64,000 bases of DNA from Bactericera cockerelli (GCA_024516035.1 CM044959.1:12154872-12218871); one strand, 5' to 3'; shown: positions 13,130 through 27,364, counted from the stretch's first letter. Notes: a model not told the origin generated them from the letters alone. A program made the numbers and translations.

Positions 13130-14360
13130 TTGGCATTGTATGAATTATAATCCCAAATAGATTGTGCATGTCCAATTATTGATATTGTTTTCATTGTCCA
13201 TGGGACCTTAACATCTTCTATTTTATGAGTTTTTCTGGAAAATACCTGGTATTGATTGAATATAAATTATAATAAGCATGGTCAATGTACACTCGAACCA
13301 TTACTCAGTCCAGCATATCCTATGTAGCTCGGCAAATTGCACGTTAGTCGTTAAAGCCCACAAGAATAAAGATTGTTTACTACAAACTCTACTTGCAACA
13401 TAGGTATCAAGAAAAGATATAAAAACCCCTACAATTATAGTTTTTATTGGTGTAGACGCGACCAATTAAATTATCTCTAAACGTTGTGCAATTGAATGTC
13501 CGAATGCAATAAATATTAGTCCTATTAATTCCAGAGAAATTAAACATGTTGTTTTACATGTTCATAAAATGTTCTGTAGTAATGTTTAATCTGTGTTGTG
13601 TGTCTGTGTATCTACAACATGTTTCTCAAATTGTGTTCTTACAATGGTAAAAGGAAACAAATGTAGTATTTCTTGTTCCTTAAAAGGTACAACAACTGAA
13701 GTATTGGACTTTCACTTCAGCTCTTTTTGTATTTAAATAATATGGAACTCTTGTTTTGAGTCAACTAAAAGAGATGAAATATTTTCCCCCAAATTTAATT
13801 CTGACATTCCTAAAAGACTTCAATTAAGGGTGATCTCAATCAGGAAATCCTACCTTGGCATCAAGATGGAGAAGACCTAGTTTTTCAAGTCTACTTCTGT
13901 GATCGATCTTGCCTTATTGTTTTTATCCTTTTTGTTGCTGAAATTGTGCAGGGAAAATAGTTCAGTTTCATATTTACGAAAAACAAGATTTCATCGAGAG
14001 AAAACAAAGTACTTCATTACGATAATAGCAAAAAATGAGAACTGTTTGTCTAAAGAAATCGTAGAGATATAATTGAATTCACCTAAAAAAAAAACCAATT
14101 CTATTATTATTTTAGGATGTTTCGTAGCTTAGGAATCACCCTCCAGTTCACTTCACACTAGAAACCATGTCATACTCAGTGTAAACGATTCATGTTTCTC
14201 TCTAGTCTTTCTTTCTGGGAACGGAATGTACTCTCTTTCCTGGTAGTTTCTTTACTTCCGAGAATATTTGAAGATATCGGAACTGTTTTATTTTTCATCC
14301 TCATAAGACATTCTTATTGGACCACTGAGCTACCTGGACTTACAACATAATATGATATCA
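13130..14360. other. upstream flank of the Ddr discoidin exon
   Basis: No coding sequence recognised; presumably intron or upstream region of Ddr. Confidence 0.5.
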
Positions 14361-14364
14361 CAAC

Positions 14365-14560
14365 ACCGACCTCAGTAGCTTGATCGATAAGACGGCGGAC
14401 TTGTAACCAGGAGTTCGTTGGTTCATGTCCTAAGTTCAGTAAAGATTTATCGAACCGAGTTTTAGTAGTTGTGACATCACGAAAGTGATTAAATACAAAT
14501 ATGATAATTTTGAGTATGATACATCAACAACAACAACAACAACAACAACAACAAAAACAA
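14365..14560 (+). repeat. Thr-tRNA-like SINE with (CAA)n
   Basis: Head GACCTCAGTAGCTTGATCGA, anticodon-loop-like CTTGTAA, B-box-like GGTTCATGTCC, tail GTGACATCACGAAAGTGATT, then (CAA)n at 14525-14557. Not a functional tRNA (no acceptor stem). Confidence 0.8.
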
Positions 14561-14614
14561 CAGCAATGACTAATCTTGTTCTTTTGACTAATCTTGTTCT
14601 TTTTTTGATTCCAG

Positions 14615-14720
14615 CGCAATGTGTCGCTCCTCTGGGGATGGAAAGTGGAGCCATCAAAGATGAAGACATCACCGCCAGTTCGTCATTCGAGAGCGGAAAT
14701 GTGGGACCTCAACATGGACG
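14615..14720 (+). CDS. Ddr: Ddr exon: start of discoidin (F5/8C) domain
   Basis: A 106-bp exon between TTCCAG and GTAAGT (start phase 1, end phase 2). The translation AQCVAPLGMESGAIKDEDIT then ASSSFESGNVGPQHGR is the characteristic beginning of the discoidin domain of discoidin domain receptors (C-x3-LGM-x2-G-x-I-x-D-x-D-I-x-A-SS). Family role: collagen-binding receptor tyrosine kinases at the plasma membrane. The signal-peptide exon upstream and the rest of the discoidin domain were not found. A Thr-tRNA-like SINE with a (CAA)n tail ends just upstream of the acceptor. Confidence 0.83.
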
Positions 14721-15140
14721 GTAAGTTAGCTGAACCTTTCCTGGTTGTTTTTCTTTTCTTTTTTTTGATCAAGAGATTGGATGCCGTGTATTTTTTGACG
14801 TTAAATACTGTTTTTTTCTCAGTATGCCTCCAGGAAATTGGGATTTAATGATAAAAATAAAAGGGAAAAGTCATCCCAACACAGGATTCACTATTATTTG
14901 GTGAATCTCATTTGGGTGAATTACACTAATTTTTGTTCAAGTAGGAGAAACCACGTATCCGAAAAATTGAACAATATTATTTTATACTACTTCTTGTTAA
15001 ATTTTAATAAAAAAGAAATGGTTAAATTTTTTCAAGTACTATTTCTGTAACAAATTATTTATGTCCTGGGCAAGATTCAAAATATAATGTACCTGTGCAC
15101 GTCTTTTCATGCTTGCTGAGTTATAAATTTTTCATTTTTT

Positions 15141-15800
15141 GTGTTCAACTCAGCAAGAATTACTTCCGAGAAATTTCTAATATTAGAAATCGGAAGTATT
15201 GTGTTCGTTTTTGTAAAAAAAAATATTTTTTTGCTCCGATTTCAATTTTTTTCATATTTCTGGACGTTTCATAACCTCCTGAGCAAATTTGGTTTTGTGT
15301 CTGTCTGTCGGTCTGTCTGTCTGTTAAAACGATTCCTTGTAACGCGCAATCTCGGAAACTACTCGACCGATTTTGATGAAATTTTGCACACATCTAGGAG
15401 ACATTCTGTAGATGGTCCCATTTTAAATTCATCGAATTCGTACTAGCGGCTCTGGGTGAAAGAGACCATGCGCCTGACCACTAACTTTTTTACTTAAACG
15501 CTTATATCTCGTGAACGGTACACCCGATTTTGATGAAATTTTGTAAGAATATGCATATTATTGTTTTACATAGGTTATTTATATTTTTTTTTAAAAATAA
15601 TTATAATTTGACTCTGATATTTAAGAAAATCCAAATTTTTGGACAAAAAAGTAAAAAAATAAGAACCACGACTTGCCGATACAGAATTTTTTGTGGAATT
15701 TAGAATGTAGAAAAAACGGTTTTCTACCATATAAAACCAAATTTGAAGAAAATTGGTTCAGCCGTTTCAGAGATACAAGTAATTTAGTATAAAACTCAAA
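15141..15800 (+). repeat. interspersed repeat with terminal palindrome and (GTCT)n
   Basis: Starts with a palindrome (ACTTCCGAGAAATTTCTAAT / ATTAGAAATCGGAAGT), then TGTCTGTCTGTC, then GAAACTACTCGACCGATTTTG-type sequence repeated as GAACGGTACACCCGATTTTG. Copies of the palindromic end occur at 172-240, 4325-4432 (reverse) and 40950-40980. This layout is common in insect Helitron-like repeats; that assignment is a guess. Confidence 0.5.
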
Positions 15801-18800
15801 ATTCGCACGTGGACACAATGTGAAACAATTACGAGGAAGTATTGTGTCCATAATTGGCAGTGTTTTTACTCTTTGGTCAGATTGGAAACAGCAAAATATT
15901 CCTTATAACAAGGAGAGCGTTCTTAAAACTTCATCACTAATGTATACTGGGGAACTGACTACAAGATTACCAGGATAATGTGGTTTAGATAACAGCAATT
16001 ACACCAGCTGCACTTTGGTGTCAGAGCTTTTGTAATGAGGAAATTCTAATAGAAAAGAAGGGCATAAAGGGATCATCTGCCCTCGTCCTTCCCTTGCTTC
16101 TCAATCCTATCCTCCTTGTCCTTGCTTTATTCTATTTCATCTTCTTCCCTTGTTTGAAATATCTCAGAAAGTGGCAGTAGCTGGAGGGATTGCATTGCAC
16201 ATACATGACATAACCCGGGAAGAAGACTTCCCAAAGAAGTAAAACAAAGAAGAAGAACATGAGCGGGGGGAAAAATTCCATAAAACATGGGATTATTAGA
16301 TTTGTTGTGGGATATTTCTGAACCATAATGGGAAAATAAAAAAGGAGAGTGTCATCCCCCCCGGGATTTCGTCTTTCAAAATTATTTTTGAAGACTTCTT
16401 GTTTAAACCCGGTTTTTCTTTGAGGGAATAAGAGTTGAGCCTTGTGGTAATCTTTTCCATCAAGGCTTTCTCCCCTTTTCTTTTTATGATGGCATAAAAT
16501 TTGTGGATTTTCTTGTCCATGTTCGTTGACACTCAGATTAGGGATTGCTAATCTTGCGTGTATGTTTACCTGTGTGTCATCTTCTAAACCATACTGTCAG
16601 GCTGTGGTTATCACTGGCGTGAGATTCTTGGAAAGGGTGACCCCGAATGACAACTTTTTTTTTGTAATATCCAACATTCAGAAACTCCTTTGAAACATCT
16701 GAAACTATTTATTTAGGCTATTTTTGAGATTCTCAAGAAATAAAGAACCCACATGTATCAAATGTTGAGATTTCAGAAAATTCACAATTTTTGGTATTAC
16801 CACTTTTAGTTTACATACTACTTTCTGGGGGAGTTTTGGGTACAAGCATTGTTAGCAAGAAACTCGCATACTCTAATAGCATCTAGATTTTGATGTCTCA
16901 ATATTTAAAAATTTAGGTTCATAGATTTCATAGGTCAGTCATTAAAGTTAAAAAAAAATGTTTACAATCCCTTTAAAAAACCTCTAACATTGCACATATA
17001 TTTATTTGTTCGACTTTTAAAACAAAGTTGAAAAAACAACGGAAATTCCTACTCCGTGTAAAAGTAAAAATTATATTTGATGTAAGCAAAAGAGACGTGT
17101 TTTATATCTTAACAGAGTTGCTTGGAATATTTCCTTGTCTTAAAGCAGGGATGAAAAGTGAAAAAGAATTTTCTCATGAAGATAATAACAAGCAGCAGCA
17201 AATGGTGTCTCCCTCTTGCCCTATTTCTCCTCCTGCGTCCACTTTCCTTCTCTCTTCTCCTTTTTTTAATAATGTATTTTTATTTCTTTCCGAGAAAGTC
17301 TAAGTAGTTTTTTGGGCCAAAAATAAATGGATATGTCTAAGGCTGCACTCGAAACAGCAGTTAGTGCGGGAGAGATGATCTCAAGTCTAATGGTCAGAGG
17401 TTTATATTAGCAGAGAGAGAAAATGGAAGAAGTAAATCTAAATTTTATTACACTTCATACATCTTTTATCTTAGGGAGGAGGTTGGAGTATGTGAAGGAG
17501 TAGGATGAGGAGGAATAGGTTGGATGAAGGTTCGAAGAAAGGAGGAGGAAAAAGAGGTAGAATGGAGGAAAAAGGGAGGGGGAATCAATGGAGGAATTAT
17601 TCGTACAATATGAGCGAGTCCCTGTTATAGACTGAGTGGTAAGGATGGTAAGGAGAGGTGCACATTTCAATTTGTTTACCCTTCGGGAAGAGTAAGACAT
17701 TGGAGAAGATGTGGATTGCGTGGAATTCCTGAAATATTTAAACTCATTGAAGGGCAAAAAAGCTTTTACTAAAAAACTTTAGTAAGAATCCACTTAGGTA
17801 GATCTATAATTATACAATTATACATAGATCATCGTAACTTTCAAAAATTATATACGAAAGGTTAGCAGCCAAGGTTTTATCAAATGTCACAAAAGACCCT
17901 TTAACAGGTCGCTGCAGCGACAAAGAGCTTTCGTAGCCGACAGCCCTACTACCACAAATGAGCTTCACAGAAAAGAGCCAACTCATGCAATAACACCAAC
18001 AATATAAATAATGTGATTTGTGGGATCTAATCACGACTAGAATTAGTGAAACTGTGAGATTAATTAAAATAAAATAGATAGTATTGAAAATTGGACTATT
18101 GGAAAACGTATCCATAGTAAAAGAGAAAAAAACAATATTTTGATTCGTCAAAAATAAAAAGTTTTCAAAATAGCGTCAACTTAATAATACCTATTTTAAA
18201 TAATAATCAGTATTGTGATAATAACATTTTTGCCTCAATAAAATCAATATGGTAAAAAACATCAAGAAATATATATGTTCAAAATATCTGAAATATGTTC
18301 CCTGACCAAACTTACATGTCCAAAAATTGTTTGCGTTGAAAGAAACAAAAGATTTCTCGGAGGTGGAGGGTTCTATATCAAAAACTTTTCCAATCTCGGG
18401 TCCATATGACCCCCCTCTCCCACGACTCACAAATGTATTTTCTATTAACACTTTTGACTGTCACCCGAAAATGTACAGAAAAGAAAGCAGGGATGAGGCG
18501 CTCTCATTGACATGATAAATGATTTTTGGGGGGAAATGTCACGTATTATTTCCAGGGGGGATGGAGTTTCCAGCATGTTAATGTATGTACCTCCTCGTAC
18601 AAACTTCACCTCCGTTCTCACATACACTTTATTTCTCACTAATATTCCATTATCTTTTTTTTCGTGCGCTTTTTTTTCTGTTTTCTTATATCGTGCAAAA
18701 TAAAATGTTGCTGCCTGCCTCTGCCTTCTCTCGGGATTGTTCTTCAGAAGATGGAAAAAATGAAAGGATTATGGGTGTTGTAAAAATTTTGCATCTCATG

Positions 18801-19000
18801 GGAACAGGATCACTCGCAGGGTAAGGTAATGCTTTTTTCGTTAAGGAAAGAACAGATGAGAGGTAGACTTTGATGTTCTTTGAAAAATTCTAGCACTTTC
18901 ATTCTCATGAGGAAAAGCCTCTTTTGCACTCAGAGACTCCTTGAAACTAGATTCATTTTTTGTTTTGTTCCATTAGTGAAATGACGCTGTATTTTCAAAA
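15800..19000. other. presumed Ddr intron
   Basis: Only short, unconvincing frames; a purine-rich patch at 17460-17600. The rest of the discoidin domain should follow somewhere downstream but was not found. Confidence 0.5.
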
Positions 19001-22000
19001 TAGAAGTATCTACGGAGTTATTCTTCTATGTTACCTAAGAAAACAATGCACTCTACACCCCAAAATTATAACCAGAAGAGTAAGATAAATAACTGTATGT
19101 TTAAAAAACTATAGCTCACGAGAAGGATAAGTCAAACAATACTCTTGAAACAAAAAATCTGAAATCCAGGCAGCAAATCTCTCCCCAACAGATCTATAAG
19201 GGACTTCATCATTTACCAAACGAACCGCAAAGTAATCAGAGAACTCGAAAAATAGGCGCAATGGGACATTGATAAGGGTACAGAGATATGGTCGAAGGGG
19301 GCAGGGATTGATGAAGGATGAGGAAAGGCTTACAAAGAAAATTTTAAACCGGGTGTCGCCCCGGGTGGGTCTTATTAGGGAAAAAGAAGATGGAATTTCC
19401 CGTTTCAAATAAGTAACTTTTAGGAGGGGGTGATAAACTTCTGGGGGGGGAAGAAATTTATTAGCTTCCACAGCGATAGCCAGTAGCAGAGAAGGGAAAG
19501 AGAGGAGCTGGGGTTAACTGGAGAAGGAGAAGGGAGGACGTGGCGTTGAGGAATTCAACCAGCAAAGAAGCCAAAAAAAAGACGGGGTTTCAGAGGGTGG
19601 AGGAGTCTTAATTGATGGGAGGAAAAATTTGCTGACTTAGGCCCCGGAACCCATTTAGGGAAACATTTTCTATTGTTTCCTGCGAATGCATGTTAAGTTT
19701 CCCTATTAATCTTAATAAAAGGGGGGATTGTAAAAATTTCCCCAAGCCAAATTCCGTGGGCATCCCTTTGAAGAATAATTTTTTGGTTTTAAATGCATTT
19801 TCTATCAAAAACTGGTGAGCAATATTGAGGAAATGTGAAATTCGTTTGTATGGGTATCATTTGATTATGGGAATAAACAAATTGTTTTGGAGTTTGATCA
19901 CCCCCAAAAACAATAATGTTTTTGGAAGTCCCCTGGGAACAGCCTTAAACCCAATGTTTGTCAACACTGTCTATCATGAATTTCTGTTATGTATAAAAGT
20001 TTTACTATGGGATTAGCAATTTTTAAACGAGATTCTCTTTAACTTCGCCTTGAAACACTTTCAATTCCACACCAATATTCCAAAAGAAAAAATCCGTAAT
20101 CTTTGATCGACTTGTTGTTTTTTCTTCAGTTTTGAGTTCATACAGCTTTACGAAAATTGAAATGCACTAAGGGAAAATTTTTCTTTTCATATTATGTATA
20201 TACCATTTTCATTTCGAGTTAAATTTCCTTCAACACTTTCTTGAACTTTTTAAAATTTTTCTTTCCTTGGGAATTGAAAATACTTCAAGGACTCAGATAC
20301 TTCAGGTAATATCTTTGTCCTTGCTGCAATGATCATTCACCTGTGTTGGAGCTCTCGATCAGAAAAAAATTTTCCCTTAAAATTTAAAAAAGCATTTGAA
20401 AAGGGATATTCTTTTAAAAATTTTAAAAAAGCTTTCCTGATTCATGCTAAAACGAGAGAGATTATTCTGTAGAGAGCTCTTTCCTTCTCTCCATTTAACT
20501 TTGTGGTTTAGATCCTTCTCTGAAAAGAGCAGGAGGGGAGGGGAAACCAAACAAATGACTTGTGTTTTACAATACAAAAGGCATTTTTGAAAAAACTTGT
20601 GGCTTCAAAAATTTTTGAGCACAAAAAAAGCGAGAAGAGATGAACTTGTTTCAAAAGCTTGAAAACTTTCAAAAATATGTCTCTCCTTTCTATACTTTCC
20701 ACAGTTTTAGCAAAGGGAACTTTAGAAATTTTACTTTCCCAGGGGCCCCCTTTGAAATTCCTCACAATTTGTAAGCTAGGTTTTTTATTCTCAACTATTT
20801 TCATTTTAACGTTGGTAATTAATAAAATTCATTTGTTTCAGAAAAAAACCCTTCATATCCTTCAAATATTTTAACAAACAATTTTTCGTCTTTAGAAGGG
20901 AATTTTGGGTTTCTCAAATGCGGGTTTTAAATGTAGCGAAAATGGACGCTTCAAAGGATTCATTTATTTTTCCAAGGTACGATTCCTTGTATGAAGTACT
21001 TCATTATTTGCATTTGTATTAAAGGGGATTTTTAAAAACCGCAACCGCAGAGAAGAGCTTAAAAATCCGATGTAGTTGAGGAAAAGATTTCCCCAAAAAA
21101 ACCACATCTGAGAATTAAGGGCGGTGAGTATTTTAAGTCCCTTTTTCCCAAACCCTTTGCAGCCTCAATGTGTACAGTTCCTCCCACTATTGTTTCATAG
21201 GAGGATAAGGGTTTTTTTTTTATTGACTTAATTGCATTTAAAATATCTTTTTTAACCGTTTATATGTAGTGCCCCTTCAGTGAGTGGATTCAAACTAAGA
21301 TTGAATGCTACTTTCACAAATAAAAACATGCCCTGAATAATATAGGAACTACTAACTAAACTTTGCAAATTCTGTTTTACTATTTTTCCCAAACAAGTAA
21401 ATTTAAAAAAACGCAAATTGACACATTTCCCCAAACATTGACATGTAAATTCTTCGTCGAATAAACTCGTGCATAAAGAATAGTGGTGGTTTGTGCTCTA
21501 AATAAGGAAAGAAAAGAAACGAATGGGGGAATCCCTTATCAAGATGGGAAAAAAAGCTGAAAGTGAAAAAAAAAGCACAACCCGGAAAGGAGTGGAAAAT
21601 CAATAAGCATGAAAGCAAAGTTAATGAAAAAACAAAAAAGAAGTTTTTTTGAATATTTAAAAAACCCGTAGAGAGCGGAGGGTAAAGGTAACTTTCAGGA
21701 AAAACTCGATGCGACCCTAGGATTTTTCCAGGTTTCCACGCTGTGTTTTTTAATGATTGTATGCTGTCAAAATTGTAGTGGAATTTCTTTTTTCCCTTGT
21801 TTGCTGAAAATTCCAGGGGGGGTGGAAATGAGAAGTTTCCTTGAAAAACCGCAGCATATTCTTTCATTTTTGGTGAATGTGAAAAATTTTCTAAAATACA
21901 TGGTAAAATAAAACTGAGACAAGGCATACTGCCCCTACATTTTTATGTAAATTAAAATTTTTTTTATTTACGACGTTTACCTATATGGCGATATAAGTTT

Positions 22001-25000
22001 CAATCTGGGCGTAGAAATTTATGTTTAAAAAAACTTCAGCTTGCTTTCCTATTTTAGTATTTCTTGAAAATAATTTCATATTGTAGTATGTATTTTGATA
22101 AACCCGTTACCCTCATTCGCAAGGCCCTGCGATTAACTATATTTCGAAGTTCTTTTTGTGTTCACCCATGGAACTTTAAACAACCCTTGTCAGATGATTC
22201 GGTTATGAAAAAAAATTTTTGGGTCGTTCTGCAAATCATTCAGTTTTTGAGCGTAAAAGCACCTTCCCCTAGTTGAAAACCAGCGGAAACTATTCACTCA
22301 AGCGGATCAAAATTTGATTGGGCGCCGGTCGATAAACCCAAATTTTGTCGAGGGGAAAAAGTTCGACACTTGAGAAATCCCCCCATTAAAAAACGAAAGG
22401 GATTTTTAAACCCATTTTACGAAAAAACCAAAAGTTCTTAAATATGAAACTTTGTCCCCTACTCTATTGCCCCGACCTAACGCCCCCATCTTTTCCCCCA
22501 AAGAAGAAAGGGCTGTTTAATGGTTATGAAGGGAAAAAAAGCTTATGCCCATAGTCGTGTTTGTGGAATTTCCTCACCGCAAAAAGCATGGTCGCATTTC
22601 TGCAGTGTTATTGTTGTTTCACCTCCTCTCATGTGTGAAAATGCTGAAGTATGGTTTCGCTTTAACCATGCTTGAGGAAAATTGCTGAAAAATTGGACAC
22701 AAAACTATTTGGGACTAGATGTAAAGTTATTGAAGCAAAATATTTTATTTCAGAAATGTTACTTGTATGTATATTCCTTTTGGGCTGACACGTTAAAGAA
22801 AAAACATGCTGGTCTTTTTAAAAATATGTAGTAGAGTTGAGTTCCCGGAGTAGCCCAAACTGAATAACCCAATGTCTCTTTATTTGTATAGGCGGTCTTC
22901 AAAATCGGCTTAGGTGTTCAACCCAAAATGTAATAGTTTTAATGCTCAAGTATCTCCTGTGTCTAATTCTTCCTCTTTCATTAATGTCGATTTCCCCCAA
23001 TTTTGTTACTATGTTATCCCCCGGTTTGTTGTACTAGTTATTTTGTCGGCAATTGTTTTGCGTCTTGTCGGGCTGTTTTATCTGATATGCGTTTTGGGCT
23101 TTTTCGATTGCAAAAGCTCCAGACTAACCCCAAGATTTTTTCTATAGAGGAGAAGGAAAAGAAAGAGGGGAAATTTCCCTAGTGAACTTCCACTAATACC
23201 TTTCCAACTTCCTCCCCGTCGTCCTTTATTCTTTTTTAAAACAACATTTAAATTGGTGGAATGTTTAAACGGTCCCTCAGATTTAAAGAAAACCGGTGGG
23301 CTTCCACCGTTCAACGGAAGGGTGCCCGTCGTTTCTTGCGGGAGAACCTCGTTAGGATAACATAAATCTGAAAGAAAACACCCAAACATCGATGAGTTTG
23401 TTCCCGATTTGTGTGGGTGAACATTGGAGCGTTTCCCGATCTGTTGGAATTTCTGTACTTAGGATGGACGGGGGGAAATTTACGGGGGACATTAATGTGG
23501 ATTAAATTATTGGGAACTGAAAAGTTGATTGGTTTTAATTAACTTTTTTTGGTTTTAATTAATGATCCAAGCGGGCCCACATTAAATTGGTTTGCTGAAT
23601 TTTAAATTTACCTCCCAAAATTTTTAAAGAGATATGTTTAATATTACCCAGTTTTAATTGCATATTTCAAAATTACACTTTAAAACATACCTACACTAGA
23701 CACGGAAGGACCCCCGAAAAACTAGTACTGGGTGTCCAAGCCCTCACACATCGCCAGGGAAAAAGATCGAAGAAGAATGATCAAAGCATTTCGTACTCAA
23801 AAAAATTCGGGATCTCAGCCTAATATTTTTCAGGAAAAGGTTTTAAAGAATGAAAGTCAACTGAGTAACCCTGTTTCCGAAAGCCACGTTATTCCATATT
23901 GGAAAAAAATTTTTTGAAGGCCATAAATTTCATTTAAATGAAAACTTGAAATTTTTAGTATTTTTAACAGGCACGGGGAAATTTTCCAAAAAATTTTTTA
24001 CACATGTTTTCAAGAGGCAAACTTTGAGAAAGATTTCGTTCCTTAGTTTGGGGAAATATTTAAATTTTATGGCAAGAAGAACTGAGAGTCTGGAAATCTG
24101 GAAACAACAATATTGCGTAGCGTAAAAAAAATGAATAAAAAATAATTAAAAAAAAAAGTTGCTGCTCTTTTTTTTTTTCTTTTTTCCGAAATTTTTTCCA
24201 CCCATCCTCATATTTTTTAATTTCTTTTTAACTTTAATTTGAATTTTTTACTTTCTCTGTGTTTTTGGGTGTAGAAAGTAGCTTTTGGAGCTGCAAAAAT
24301 TTTGCCCTACGGGGAAATGTTTCTTAGTATTCTTGATCCAAAAAAAACCCAAGGCTTGTTTTTCACTTTCTTTATTCTGGAAATAGATTTTCACTTTCTG
24401 TGAAAAATTGTTATAATTCAGGGAAATAGGCGCTAGATTGAACTTTTAATAATGATTTCTACCTATAATGCATTTTTTTTATAAAAATTGACCCGGGATT
24501 ATTTTCCAAATCGATTTAAATTTGAGATTTTGCTTCTAATTTCCCTCATTGGGTTTTCATATCTACTTTTCACCTTATAAGACCCCTCGAAATCTAAAAG
24601 AAACATACAGTAGAAGCATTTTGAAGCTTTGGTACCTGCTAGGAAATCACGAAAATCAGAGGAAGGGTTGAAGAACAAAATGTGAAACTCTCAAAAGGAA
24701 ATACAAGCAGATGGGACGGGAAAGCCTTCTCCAAACCAGCCGAGGAAGTGTTGTCAAAGTGGGAAATCGACCGCGCAAAAGAACATGCCCAAAGGGAAAC
24801 GGAAAACGAAACAAGAAATTGTCTCTCTTCGTTTTTCCCGCAAATTTCCCTTTTAGCTTTTATTTAACTTTTTTTCCTTAAACGAAGTCTGGCTATAATT
24901 TAAACATACTTTTCTTTTGGGTTTGGAAAAGATGCAGCAAAATGATTATTGTCAACTTGGCTTGTAAGTACGCAAAAGCATTTTGCAAACCCTTTTTTTT

Positions 25001-26730
25001 TTTTTTTTGGAAAAAATGCAGGAAAGTGAATGTGTTCAAAATGGGGGGGGAAAAATTTTTGGGAGGTTTTAGATAATGTAATGCTAGATTGAAGAAAGAA
25101 GATTGATTAAAGAGCATGAAGTTGGAAGTAGAGAAAAGTTTGGGAAAAAAATCCTTAAAGACGTGATGAGGGAAAATTTAAAAAAATGAGAAAGTTGTAA
25201 AGACGACAAATAAATAATTTTTATAGTGTACATTTATAATAAGAAGGTTTTAACGGCTGAACTGTGATTTTTTCCCAGTCGTTAAATTTACGAAAGAGAA
25301 ATAAAAGTATTAGTTGATGGGTTTTCCACAAGCGATGCAAAAAATTTGCGCCCCAAATCTTTTGAACTGCCAAAACGCCACCCTTTCTGCCCAAACAAAA
25401 ACAAGAAGTTTTATAATTTCCCCTCACCCCAACCCCCCCGACAAAATCCCCCCCCTTCCCTTTTTTTAGAGCGTTGTTGTTTTTTTATCCAACCCCGAGA
25501 AAAACCCAAATTACTGTTTTGCCCCGTTTTTGGGGGTGATATTTCTAGAGTTGAAGAAGTTGAAAAGCAAAGTTAATAAGTTATGGAATAGAGTAGAGAA
25601 AGTTTAAAAAAATTATTTTACAGAAAAAAAATTTTTATTGAAAATAAAAGAAGGACAACAATAAAAGAAAGGTTAATTTTGATAATCTGAAAAAGGGGCC
25701 TATCTAGGGCTGTTGATAGATCCTGTAAAAAAAATAAAAAGATTATTGTCCTGTTTTCCAATATATTACGCGTGATAATTCCCGTCCAGACTTCGATTTA
25801 TGTCCTCTTCATTTCAAAATGATTATTGGTGAAAAAACCGAAGTTTTCCCTTGGCCCACCGTTCGAAAGACCCACGGACGCCAGACACGAGACGCGACCC
25901 CTTCCTAAATTATCTCCGGAGGCACAAAAAACCGGGGAAAAAAAACTAGGGCCTTTCTAAAACCCGACGATTGTCGACCTCCTAAGGCCCTATAAAAATT
26001 ACGCTGGGGAATCTTTGATGCCCCTTGTCCCCTATAAGGTGTTTTTTAATTCTTTTTTAATTTTTGAAAATTTTTTTGGAAGGGGGGCCACCCCCACAGT
26101 GGCCTTCCTATTAAGTTAATTTTAGCGTTGAGGGGAAAAGGATTAGGAAGAGGGGTAAAGCCCTCCAGTCTGCTTCCTCGCTCTCGTCTCTTTTTTCCCT
26201 TTTCGTCCCCCGTAGTCCCCGGAGTCTGCCCCCCCCTATGTTTTTGCGTTCATTTTGAAGAAATATTACTGCATGTGTGACTGAAATTTTAAAGTGGGGG
26301 GATAGCGTGGTGGAAACCCCTTGAGTCAGCAATTTTTGAAAAACCATCCAGAGTTAGGCAAGAATTATAAATAGGTGAAATATCTTAGAAGAAAATTTAA
26401 AAATGGCTTAGGATGGGTCCTCTGTATACAAAAAAAAATAAATTATGGAAAAACAAAATAATTATTATTATTATATTAGGATTTGTTAATCCAACCCATA
26501 TCATTATCAGCTGTATAAATGCGCTCTGTTTGGATGAAATACCCTCCAGAGGGTTGTGTTTAGAGATAGTGTATGATTGGTTAGTGTAACCCTGTTTCAT
26601 AATTCGGGGCCCCTTTCTGTCGAATTATAAAACAGGATTCAATTTAAGATAAACCGGGCCTCTCTTAAAAAAATCGGATTTTTTCAATCAAACACTATAG
26701 CCGTCTTTTTAACCCAATTATCGATATTTT
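19000..26730. other. run-extended, probably low-quality sequence
   Basis: Unusually frequent runs of 4-9 identical bases of all four kinds (GGGGGG, CCCCC, AAAAAA, TTTTTT), often where a different base would be expected after the run. No exon can be read. Ddr exons could be hidden here. Confidence 0.6.
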
Positions 26731-26737
26731 AAACCAA

Positions 26738-26892
26738 CCGGCCCCAATAGCTTGGATTAGATAAGGCGGTGGACCTGTAACCTGGAGGTCGGTGGTTCAA
26801 GTCCCGGTTTTAGCGTAGAGTTCAGTACAGCGAGTTTGGTAGTTGTGATATCACGAAAGTGTTACCACAAATACAAGTATGATAACTTAAAC
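26738..26892 (+). repeat. Thr-tRNA-like SINE
   Basis: Contains GGAGGTCGGTGGTTCAAGTC and the tail TTGTGATATCACGAAAGTG, followed by a short (ACAG/ACAA) run. Confidence 0.8.
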
Positions 26893-27364
26893 AGACAAAC
26901 AGACAGACAAACAAAGCCACATCGTCCAGTACCCAAGTTAAAACTGAACCTCACTTAGTGAGTGAAACACATGGGTTATGGAGGTTTTAGCCTGGTTTTG
27001 TAGGCATTCGAACTTATCTCAAATTGAATCCTGTTTCATAATTCGGCTCTTAGAGCCTCTTTATACTGTTGAAAGAAGATAGTTTTTTTTCTATTTCAAA
27101 GGATAAATTTAAAGAATCCTTAGTATAACTTTTAAAAATCATGGGACTTTAGAGATCAGGTTTGAACATTTTCATACAAGGAGAAGAAAATTGCCGGTTT
27201 TCCCTGCAGAGTACAACGGGAAAATTGAATTACACTTCTTCTCGTTTTCACAAGAAGTGAAATGGCTTCTTTTTTTTCCTGCTCCTCTTTTACTGCCGAA
27301 TTTCCTGAACTTCTTTATGGCTGGAATTCCTGGCTTGAGAGCTTTATCCTTGTAGGGACTCTTG

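Noticed and set aside
17028..17303. 91-codon plus-strand ORF (KKQRKFLLRVKVKIIF...)
   Set aside because: No homology recognised; composition is lysine/phenylalanine/serine as expected of AT- and pyrimidine-rich sequence.
21403..21927. 174-codon minus-strand ORF
   Set aside because: Phe/Ser/Pro/Leu-rich translation of run-extended, low-quality sequence; no motif recognised.
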